DNA from: Ilex aquifolium
Taxonomy: Eukaryota > Streptophyta > Magnoliopsida > Aquifoliales > Aquifoliaceae
Assembly: GCA_951799425.1 (NCBI GenBank)
Contig: OX637401.1
Coordinates: forward strand, 20,002,001-20,066,000
Direction of reading: 5' to 3'
Length of the DNA: 64,000 nucleotides
Part shown: positions 37,301-44,800 of the stretch, in pieces
How the letters are laid out: every line of letters starts with the position of its first letter
How positions within the stretch are numbered: position 1 is the first letter of the stretch
Notes under the pieces: generated by a model
The model's database searches: none
What the model was told of the DNA's origin: nothing
The model's input: only the letters and a program-made list of their open reading frames with translations
Position numbers and translations under genes: made by a program

Positions 37301-40300
37301 TGTGAAATTGGAATTTCCTTCCCCTCAAACAACCTCCTATTCTAACAACTACACTGGAAGAAATCTGACGACTAGGAAACACCCACAAGACTACACAAGC
37401 GATGAAGGCACAACCCACACATCCCTAGCAATTGAAAATGCAAAAAGAGATGACTAACTGTTTCGTCCCCTCCTGCACATACAACAACAATATGGTAGCA
37501 TGTTCCTTTTCAACCCAATTACCCATTACAAGATTCCTCCCAAGAGATCATCAAAACAAAGTGTACAATCTTAAAAGACATGTCCCTACTAAATGCCTTC
37601 TCAAAGAAATATACAGCACACAATTCACAAAACATTCAATAGTAAAACTTTGCTGCAAAACCACCTCTTCTTGAAGCCAACCACCTCACTCTACTTTCCC
37701 AGTGGACCACAGATGCATATTGGCAAGGGTTATGAAAAATAGGTCTGATATGTATCATTAAGGGCATCTCTACGTCAAGGTTATTAAAATCGCAATCCTA
37801 TTCATACGATCCCACGATCCAAAATTAACAAATCAATCCGGATTGTATAAAAAATCATAATCCAGTAGGATCGAGATCCGGATCGTTTAGAATCATAGGA
37901 TCCCGATCCAACAACGATTTATGCGATCCTATTTTTTTGGCCTATTTTGACAGTGGGTTAACTTGGGATTTTCCATTTTTCTGTTGGAGACAGCCAGTGA
38001 TCTATGGATTAAACAAAAGTCAGCCATCTATGGATTTATTTGAGTGATTCTTATAGATACACACATTATATATATGTTTATCATCATAATTTTGATCAAG
38101 TACATAGACAAGGTTTTGTTGATTGAAATCTCTATTGTTGAATGTATTTTTTCTCTATTTTTTTTAATAAGTAGGATCTTATGGTTCTCGATCCGATCCT
38201 ACAATTTCGATCCTACAGTCACTCCCACCAATCCAAGGTAGGATCCCGATTTTAAAAACCTTGCCCTATTTGTAAAAGTCCATGCAATAAATGAACTCTG
38301 AACATTCCCCACTAAGAAGCCAATGTGTTTTTCCAATTCATCCTAACTTATTCAATTCCCACTGCTGTAATGCTCCCATATTTTCCCGCCACAATCCTTT
38401 TCCAGAAATTGACCCAATGAAGAGAATATTTGTATAACCAATAAGCCAACAAATTTCATTAACAAACTCATTCTTCTTACATTTAAACCCCCTTTCTTCA
38501 AGGGGCTACAGTTGTTAATGCCAAAAGTTAACCTTTGGTGATTATTTTATTTGCTCATGTATTCCTAAATTATGCCCATCACAATGGGGCTAGTTAAAAC
38601 TGAAGACGTGGCTGCCCATCTTATTCCCTTCTCTCTCTGGATAGTTGTCCAACACCCTTTTATTCTTCTTCTCATTTTCTTCAACTTCCTATTCTTGTTC
38701 TTCTTTTTCTACATATTTTCTCCTCTAGTTAGTTGTTTGGAAAGTTTTCAGCTTTCTTTGAATCACTTGTTGCACATTCGTAGACTAGGGAGAGTGTGTG
38801 TTACATCTAAATAGTTGCGTTGAACGAGCGTGTATTTTGCTTGTCTGCTAATATCCCAAGCTTCTATTTCAAAATCCACTTTCACCTCAGGCCATTGATT
38901 TCAGTGCTCAGGATGTTTACTTTTGTTCATATAATGCCACTTCCACCACATATTTGTGGTCCAATAAATTCTTACAGTAGGTAAATGTCTTTGTACTTGG
39001 TTGCATTTGACAAATTTTCTGTTTCTTGTCACATTCTTAACTCTCGGTTGGTAGCTTAACGCTGCAAAGGAACAAAAATCATTTTAAGTCCGAACAGGAT
39101 GAGGAAATAGCTGGCCACTCCATTAGACCAACACATTACAGTTGGTAGGTTCATTCCCATATTTTTGTTAACAATTTTCTAGAACTACATTTATTCACTA
39201 TAGGTTGCATTATCAAGAGTGTAATATCATATCACCCCAAAGTTCATTTGATAATTCAAGTGAACTGCCCCCTCCTTTTTGAAAAGACAATATGGCTGTG
39301 TCACAACAGCTCTTATTCTGATATATGCATGAAAAAAGGTGCCAATAATGATGCATATATAAGAAGGTCATATTCTCTGCTCCCCTTTTGCAGATCAGCA
39401 GATTGCCATTTGACTAACAAGATAATGTATTTCACTTCATGGACCACCCTCATACAATTATAAAAAGCATTGCTCTTGGTTAATCAAATATTAGTAGGAA
39501 AAGTAAGCAACACCAATCCCATCACGAGGAACAACCAACTTTTTGCCAACTTGGGCAAGTTTCAAGGCAAAAACTAGGTTGTGTTGGCAAATTTATAATA
39601 TGGCATCAATATTAATGCTGCCATGGGTGTACAAAAATCCTTTAACGTCCCAATAGGAATTTATCATCCAAAAATACCATCAAAACATCTAACCCAAAAA
39701 TAAGTCAACCATCTTAAACATGAATAAATTAGAATAAACTACATGAACAAAAGAGCCAGTACATATTGCTTTATCCATGTAATTACTGTGCATCTCCAAT
39801 GTCTTCCGAACTTCACAGTGTATCCAATCAATATAATTGTTTAACATGCAATAAAAACGAACAAAAACATTTGTGTGTGGGTGAGTACGAGAGAAATGGA
39901 ATTGGAAGTTCAAACACACCTGCATACTAGTCATATCCATTATACGCCACCGCATATCCGGCCTCAACCTCACATTCCTCCTCAACATATCCGTAATCAC
40001 CACTTTCGAGAAATCAATATTAGTAATACTATGAAACCCTGAATCATATAAATGTTCCGAAAGCCGAGAATTCCCACAACCAGGTACAAGAATCTGCATT
40101 TTCGATGCGTCTGCCTGTGGCAGTGGCGGTGGTGATGCTGCGCCGGAGGATGAGGTTGCAGCATCTAGTGGTGGTGGTGGTGGTGGTGGTGGTGAGAGAT
40201 GAGAGAGAAGAGGATCTTTGAGTTGAGGCCACTCGGCGTACCACTCAAAAGAATCGTCGCTGCCTCTGATACTGAAGAACTTGTCCCAATTCTCTTTGCT

Positions 40301-40357
40301 GGTGAAGTCCCCTAGGGTTTGTAGGAGGTCTTCTTGTCGTTTGTCTTTCTTTCCCAT
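10305..40357 (-). CDS. METTL13: METTL13/eEF1AKNMT-type dual-domain methyltransferase, 16 exons
   Basis: Exons (window coordinates, in transcript order): 40357-39920, 34566-34465, 34331-34265, 34084-33903, 33556-33296, 30816-30733, 30590-30543, 30450-30386, 29674-29626, 28362-28086, 17854-17733, 17399-17319, 17240-17166, 12244-12036, 11930-11780, 10502-10305. All junctions are GT-AG and all phases join, giving 802 residues. The N-terminal methyltransferase domain shows motif I VPGCGNSRLS (91-100), NIDFSKVVI with acidic D115, and LDKGGLDALM (about 156-165). The C-terminal, spermidine-synthase-like domain shows YLASSYHTGIISGF, IGLGAG (571-576), VELD and DILIVDVD (675-682). The order matches human METTL13, whose N-terminal domain methylates eEF1A Lys55 and whose C-terminal domain methylates its N-terminus; the plant activity is inferred. 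A polyproline linker (56-63) separates the leader from motif I. Nothing indicates inactivation of the coding sequence, but five introns carry transposons. Confidence 0.93.
11686..11857 (-). repeat. Tandem microduplication of exon-15 end plus donor
   Basis: Unit 1 (11686..11770, 85 bp) and unit 2 (11771..11857, 87 bp) are adjacent direct copies differing by a 2-bp indel and about ten substitutions. Unit 2 holds the true end of METTL13 exon 15 (coding ...GLFVINLVSRSPTVKELV...) and its GTAAGTACT donor at 11779. Unit 1 repeats the coding stretch (GLLVMNLFSRSSTVK) and a second GTAAGTACT donor near 11694, but has a TAA stop in frame. Using the distal donor would truncate the protein. Confidence 0.85.
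13947..14874. mobile_element. hAT-like non-autonomous element nested in the gypsy protease
   Basis: A 928-bp unit starts CAGTGTTATTTAA and ends TTTAAAACACTG, an imperfect inverted repeat of the CAGTG type seen at hAT ends. Subterminal GCGAAGCG and 'cgcctaggc' words face each other near both ends, as in common plant hAT MITEs. It interrupts the protease domain of the surrounding Ty3/gypsy remnant, so it arrived later. The flanking 8-mers (ccaagcac, ctagactc) agree at only 4 of 8 positions, so a target duplication is not demonstrated. Short open frames within it look non-coding. Confidence 0.6.
15000..16050 (-). pseudogene. Broken gag gene of the intron-13 Ty3/gypsy remnant
   Basis: The longest intact piece (15786..15986) reads ...GLEAFFEWKDISEERMRFV... 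followed by KLKDHALVWWKQ, the conserved core of the plant Retrotrans_gag family. Downstream, in shifted frames, come the remainder of the capsid region and CFRCGWKD (15228..15443), a zinc knuckle that lacks the usual GHxxxxC half. Several stops and frameshifts break it. In the parent element this gag would coat the genomic RNA. Confidence 0.75.
18770..19430 (+). repeat. AAAAGTTGTAAC-type subterminal repeats, outer copy
   Basis: Dozens of degenerate 15-25 bp units built on 'ccccaaaaagttataac' or 'aaaagttgaaa'. The same words fill 20180..20990 and, inverted, 24950..25710. Spurious open frames rich in Gly-Tyr-Asn-Phe arise from these repeats and are not genes. Confidence 0.85.
20063..22974 (+). 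repeat. Left arm of the intron-10 palindrome
   Basis: Starts GAATACACTACAATACCGCC, followed by an 18-bp stem hairpin (20081..20119), about 800 bp of AAAAGTTGTAAC-type subterminal repeats, a boundary region at 21000..21700, and a coding-like inner half. The reverse complement of this arm follows after only 16 nt. By eye the inner parts are about 90-95% identical, with small indels. Confidence 0.85.
21975..22986 (+). pseudogene. Transposon-encoded ORF remnant, left arm
   Basis: Opens METKKKRKAEGESVKVLPHK at 21975 (a lysine/arginine-rich, probably nuclear-targeting start) and continues, with frameshifts, through ISEELYRSRFCHKPVLLERG, FKSYMRNVHFEVNPNLISK, IATELYGRPITVKIDTFYQR and RGHNSDFGLDRAHLLYVIGK to ISKIMMYYGVV at the palindrome centre. 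The pattern resembles the 'putative plant transposon protein' domain found in plant Mutator-type and retro-derived elements; I am moderately sure. A stop after FAFRH is shared with the other arm, so it predates the inversion or marks a lost intron. Confidence 0.5.
22991..23983 (-). pseudogene. Transposon-encoded ORF remnant, right arm
   Basis: Mirror copy of the left-arm ORF. The ATG is at 23983. The most intact part is 22952..23407, reading NPDLISKILQVPSPFIGENT then ELYGRPITVKIDTFYQR and RAHLLYAIGKGVSIDFPCVI. It differs from the left arm by a scattering of substitutions and by a frameshift near the start (an extra A after GAGGGGGAA), so neither arm encodes an intact protein. Confidence 0.5.
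22991..25824 (-). repeat. Right arm of the intron-10 palindrome
   Basis: Inverse copy of 20063..22974, separated from it by the 16-nt spacer 22975..22990. It has the same order in reverse: coding-like half, a boundary region, TTACAACTTT-type subterminal repeats (about 24950..25710), hairpin 25768..25806, and terminal GTATTGTAGTGTATTC. Confidence 0.85.
25834..28085. other. Remainder of METTL13 intron 10, no gene
   Basis: Sequence between the composite element and the exon-10 donor. No coding similarity, clear element ends or tandem array is visible; composition is ordinary AT-rich intron. Confidence 0.5.
31140..31740. other. Atypical island in METTL13 intron 5
   Basis: This stretch is visibly richer in G+C than the intron around it. 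It contains a minus-strand open frame (31495..31713, 72 residues) reading GGIREAPMRANAGFWGHMPA and then ARRIEEIYKRG, which looks protein-like and is less AT-biased than most frames here. I do not recognise the protein. Composition suggests transferred organellar or processed-gene DNA, but this is inference and no ends or target duplication were found. Confidence 0.3.
33017..33282 (+). mobile_element. Short LINE-like 3' fragment at the exon-5 donor
   Basis: A 266-bp insert is bracketed by a 24-bp direct repeat with two mismatches (32993..33016 and 33283..33306; core AATTGAAACTA and TAGGCACAA). The right copy contains the working splice donor of METTL13 exon 5. In the left copy the donor GT has become GC. 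The insert ends 'tttcctatcaaaaga', like the LINE end at 36.2 kb ('tttccaatcaaaaaaaa'), and includes AATAAA-like words. A 43-bp tandem duplication ('cacaaatcaaatagg...') overlaps its left edge. Long target duplication plus an A-rich end suits a 5'-truncated LINE. Confidence 0.5.
35051..36249 (+). mobile_element. 5'-truncated LINE (L1-type) 3' end in METTL13 intron 1
   Basis: The plus strand carries the C-terminal part of a non-LTR reverse transcriptase protein, interrupted by stops. The zinc-binding zf-RVT region is clear at 35444..35842: MIWKAKVPIKVQISTWTIA, then INTNDVLQR, WCVMCTCASETIDHLFLHC. This CxxC...H...H/C pattern is typical of plant L1-type elements. It is followed by a 3' UTR and a short A-run (36241..36248). 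The polymerase domain proper is missing on the left, as expected from 5' truncation. It lies antisense to METTL13. Confidence 0.8.
35138..35842 (+). pseudogene. LINE reverse-transcriptase C-terminus (zf-RVT) remnant
   Basis: Two adjoining frames (35138..35392 and 35444..35842) join through a stop at 35390. The second covers the zinc-binding RVT-associated domain, with cysteines in WCVMCTCASETIDHLFLHC. The domain is thought to bind template RNA in the parent element. The copy lacks the catalytic polymerase and endonuclease, so it is inert. Confidence 0.75.
37776..38263. mobile_element. MITE with CAAGGTTWTTAAAATCG ends, METTL13 intron 1
   Basis: A 488-bp unit opens CAAGGTTATTAAAATCG and closes CGATTTTAAAAACCTTG, a 17-bp inverted repeat with one or two mismatches. 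Near both ends lie GATCC-rich words ('cgatcccacgatcc', 'cgatccgatcctac'). Flanking octamers ctctacgt/ccctattt agree at 5 of 8 positions, perhaps a decayed hAT-type duplication. No coding capacity. Confidence 0.65.
40169..40192 (-). repeat. (CCA)8 trinucleotide repeat in METTL13 exon 1
   Basis: Eight perfect CCA codons (TGG on the plus strand) encode Pro56-Pro63. The tract sits between the N-terminal helix region and motif I and is followed by a Ser/Ala/Pro-rich linker, so in-frame length change should be tolerated. Confidence 0.9.
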
Positions 40358-40478
40358 TCTCTCGCTCTCTCAGTGAGTGTTTGAGCTCTGTTTATAAGGG
40401 TTAGGGTTTTGAAGGGTTTTAACTTGGAAGCTAGAAGGACGAAGATAGTCGACTGCTATCTTCTAAGCGTGAATTTTA
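40358..40478 (-). promoter_or_regulatory. METTL13 5' leader/proximal promoter with telo-box
   Basis: Only 121 bp separate the METTL13 ATG from the MULE end. On the minus strand the stretch holds AAACCCTAA (telo-box, 40401..40409) and TATAAA (40391..40396), then a purine-rich GAGAGAGCGAGAGA leader. The TATA-like word is just 34 nt from the ATG, so it is more likely leader sequence than the working TATA box. Telo-boxes are typical of plant translation-related genes (ribosomal proteins, eEF1A), which fits the predicted substrate. Confidence 0.55.
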
Positions 40479-40660
40479 GGGAAAATCTCAGTTTGCCCTC
40501 TCGAAGATACAATTTTTTTCACTTTGTCCCTCAATGATTAATTTTTTCATATTACTCTTTAAAAGACATTAAAATGTTACCATGTAATCAATCTTTGCAC
40601 GTGATAACAAGAGGGGCTATATTGTAAAAGATTTGTCAGTGCAAACCCTTGTCTTCGTCT
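40479..40660 (+). repeat. Left terminal inverted repeat of the MULE
   Basis: Aligns in inverse with 47858..48076. It shares the terminal 20 bases, a run around ACAATTTTTTTCACTTTGT, and the inner GTGATAACA and 'gtgcaaacccttgtc' words. It lacks about 45 bp that the right copy has around its CACGTGATAAC palindrome. Confidence 0.85.
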
Positions 40661-41259
40661 ACCAAGTGATTTGGATCTTCTGCTGAGAAAGGAAAAAAAA
40701 CGAGAGAGAGAGAGATTTGCCCAAAATTGGGGAAGAATATTTAAGGTTTTTATGTATGTCTGTCGCATGAGCCAGGTTGAGAATCTTGAAGATTCAGAAA
40801 ATATCGTGATTATTGAGGGCAGCGATCGACGATTCACAGCCTTGTTGCGATGCACCGTGCTATGGTATATTTAACATGCTATGGTTGACTGTGTTGACAT
40901 CCATGGTTGTCTGATTTTTGTCTAGATTATGTGTGAATATACAATTGTTTTGTGGTTATGATATTTGTCTTTGTTCGTTGTGGGATTTGTTGTGGGTTTA
41001 TAGTTACTATGTGTTGGGATCACTTGGGACAATTTTTTATGGGGGGTTGTGTGTGCAAGTGTAAACATGTGATAGCTTTGTTTATGTTTTTTTTGTTTGT
41101 TTGTTGTAAGTTGACTTGTTACTTTATACTTGAGTAATTGTTGTTTTGATTTTTTAACATTGTGGGGTAGATGGAATAATGTATGCTTTGTTTGCCACTT
41201 GCTTGTGGTTGTATATGCAGATAATATTTCTAGATATTTTACTATCTGATTGCATCATG

Positions 41260-44110
41260 GTGGTAGATTGGGCAGTAAGGGCAAGAAACCTTATATGGGC
41301 GGGAAGATAAATCACATAGATATGTGTGATACTTACCATCTTTCTTTGATTGAGTTGGAGAATATGTTATAGGCTATGAAAGTGGGATACTCTGAGCTGA
41401 GTAGATTCCACCATATAACTACTGATGGATGGAAAATGTTAGAAAATGACAGACAGACCTTGGACATGATTAATTACGTTGATAGCGACAGAGTCGTTGA
41501 TGTTTATGTTGAGCACATCAATCCAAATATGTTTATCCATATTCAAGTTGATTCAAATGCAGGTGGTTTGGTGGATGCAAATCAAGACTGTGAAAGTTCT
41601 AATGAGAGTGGCTCGTACTCAGACGAAGAGTCCTCAAAGTATGAATACTTTTATGATAGTGAGTATGACATGCATGATGATGAATTGTATGATACATTTG
41701 TGGATCATGATTTTGAATTTGTTGGTGCTAACAAATGGAAAAGAATGGAGGAAGACAAAGGAGTTGCCAAAGGGAAAAGAATGGAGAAAGGCAAAGGAGT
41801 TTCAAAGGGGAAGGAGTTGGTTTTTATGGTGATAGAGGCACAATTCTGCATGACAATAATGATTTTTAGGGTGAAGAATATGACACAAATGAGTTGGTCA
41901 GTCTTAGTGAATCATCATCAGAGGGTGAGGAAGGAGGAAATTCCAAGGTTAAGTATCCACACTTCAATGCTAGGACTGACATGGTTGATCCACAATTTAA
42001 GCTAAGTATGTTGTTCAAAAATGCAAATGAGTTTAGAGTTGCAGTTAGGCAACATGCAATCAAATGGGGTAAGGAGATAAGGTTCATTAAAAATGATAAA
42101 TGTAGAATAAGGGTAGTTTGTAGGCCTGGTTGTGAGTGGTTGATATTTGCTTCCAACATGGTAGGTGAAAACAGCATGCAAGTTAAAACATATAATGTTT
42201 CCCACAGTTACAATAGAACTCTCAACAGTAAACATGCTAGTTCCAACTGGATTGTAGATACATATGTTGATAGACTGAGATCAAACCCTACATAGCCCAT
42301 GAAATACTTCAAGGAAACTGTGCAGAAAGAGCACGTTCTAAACTTGGGAAAAAACAAAGTATACAGAGCTAAACATAAAGCAATGACAATTGTGAGTGGC
42401 ACAGACAAAGAGCAGTTCAGTTTGTTATGGGATTACTGTTAAGAATTAAGAAGAACCAACCCAAATACAACTTATATAATCAAGTTCAAGGATTTAGAGA
42501 GTGGTGAGGTAAAGTTTAAGAGATTATACATATGTTTTGGGCATTGAAAAATGGTATGTTGTATGGATGCAGACCCTTAATTGGCTTGGATGGCTATCAT
42601 CTGAAGTGCAATCAATATGGCATTCTATTATCAACTGGTGGGATTGACCCCAACGATCAGATGTATCCAATAGCCTATGCAGTAGTGGAAAAAGAAAAGA
42701 ATAAGTCTTGGGCTTGGTTTCTGGAACTTCTGAAGGAGGATCTGTGCATTGTTAACACACATTCATGGACTTTCGTGTCAGATAAACAGAAGGCAATTTT
42801 CATTTATAATATGTTTTGTACTTTCATATGCATAAATATGTTTTTCATGTCAGCTACATTAATGTATATGATTGTTTCAGGGACTGCTAGATGTTGTTGA
42901 GATTCTTTTCCCAAATGCTGAACATAGGTTATGTGTCAGACATTTGTATAACAATTTCAAAGTTCTGCACAGGGGCTTAGCACTGAAGGATTTGTTATGG
43001 AGGGCTGTCAAGTCAACAAGAGTTATTGACTTTCAGAAGGTTATGGATGAATTACTTACTGTTGATAAATCTGCATATAGCTGGTTGTGTGAAAGACCAG
43101 CTGTGAACTGGTCTAGGTCCCATTTCAGTACGTTCTCCAAACATGATATGTTGTTGAATAATATGTGTGAGTGTTTTAATGCTTGTATTGTTGAGGTTAG
43201 GGGAAAGCCTATATTAACAATGCTTAAAAAAATTACAGTGTGGTTAATAGAAAGAATTCATAGACACGGAGACTCCATTAAGAAGTATAAGGGAACAATA
43301 TGTCCTAGAATTCAAAAGAGATTGGAAGACATTAAAGTTGAGTCAACAACTTTCATACCTAACTGGAATAGGGATGGAAAATTTGAAATGGTTAGGATGA
43401 GTGGAGAACAAAACACAGCCAATATTCAAGATAAAACTTGTAGTTGTAGAAAATGGAACTTAACAGGATGTAAACATGTTGTATCTGCCCTCAACTTAAC
43501 CAGTGAATGGTGTCAAGCTAAAAAGGAAATATAAAGCTATAATTTGTGAAAATTATGGTAAAGTTGGCCACAATAAGAGGAGGTGCAATCAGAAACAAAC
43601 CAATGTCCCAGTAAGTTTTTAGAAATTCTAAAAGCTAAGTTTTATGTTTTGTCCACTCCACTAACATTTAATGTATGTTTTATGTTCAAGTGGACAAACC
43701 TATAACTGAATTAGAAACTAGAAACCCCAATTCTGCATGCCCACATCCATCTTAATCCCAATCTGCAACATTGAATGTTCCAATTGGCAGACAAAAGTTG
43801 CCTGTAAGATATGAAGCATTCCATGTTTGTTATCATGTCTGTTTTTATTTTTCAATAAATGAGCTAATTTTTATTATTCATTAACAGATTAGAAGGAGGA
43901 ACAATGGATCATAATCTGCTTGAAGAGCACCATCAGCATCTACTTCCAATCAGTCTGCTTGGAGAGCAACATCAGCATTTACTTCCAATCAGTCTGCTTG
44001 GAGAGCACCATCAATTTCTACTTCACCAAAATCAACTTGGAATACACCAAGTAATGCATGAAAAGGTAGTTGGAAGCCAACAAACAGTCTCCCACAGAAG
44101 AATGTAATTC
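41260..44110 (+). pseudogene. Broken MURA-type (MuDR family) transposase
   Basis: Domains run in normal order. There is an N-terminal acidic region (ESGSYSDEESSKYEYFYDSE) and a Mutator DNA-binding domain (FRVAVRQHAIKWGKEIRF then CRIRVVCRPGCEWLIFAS, about 42000..42200). The MULE catalytic domain follows, with LDGYHLKCNQYGILLSTGG (first acidic residue D; the usual T is Y), SDKQKGLLDVVEILFPNAEH spanning an apparent intron (about 42796..42881), and CVRHLYNNFK. A SWIM zinc finger (CSCRKWNLTGCKHVVSAL) and a zinc-knuckle remnant CENYGKVGHNKRRC (second Cys replaced by Tyr) complete it. In-frame stops at about 41373, 42293 and 42440, plus frameshifts near 41830 and 43530, inactivate it. Confidence 0.88.
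43905..44040 (+). repeat. 39-bp in-frame tandem repeat in the transposase tail
   Basis: Three copies of a 39-bp unit encode SAWRAPSASTSNQ-like 13-residue repeats in the transposase frame. They lie after the zinc knuckle, where MULE transposases often have a low-complexity Ser/Asn/Pro tail. Confidence 0.7.
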
Positions 44111-44800
44111 ATCCCAGACCAAGTTGAACACAAAGGCAACATCAATTTTTGGGAAGGGGATGTGGGACTATACCAGCAAGCTGTCTTTTTTGTTAAAATA
44201 TACCAACTAGCTGTCTCTTTTGTTAAAATATACCACCTACCTGTCTCTTTTTGTTATACATATTTGTAATGTAGCTGAACTGCAACATTTTTGGGAAATG
44301 AATATGCATTGCACCCAAGCATTTATCATATACCACAGTTATTTAAGTATTGTTTCATTAGTAGATGCTAATGAGAAACCAGGTTGATTCATGGATACAG
44401 AAATTCATTAGTAGATGCTAGTGAATCATAATATTACATAACTTCAATACTTCATTACAGCAACCATCATCAGATTACATACAACAAAAGGTCTAACTTA
44501 GCAAAAAATTTCATTAGTTTCACCTAGCTTCACTTCACTCAGCAAACATTCACAACAGTTGCAATGGAAAGATATCTCAATTTGAAACCTCCACGGTTGA
44601 GCCATATCCATCAGCTTCATTTGTGGATACACAAATGATCATAATGAGAAACCATGAACCAATAATGTAGCACCAAAGCATCCTCGCTCTTACTCTGGAT
44701 TGCTCCAACTGCTCTTCTAAACGGGTAACACGACGCAACAAACCTAGAATTATTTGGCGTGATCTAGTACACATTGGGGGATCGATTCATAGAAAGTAAC

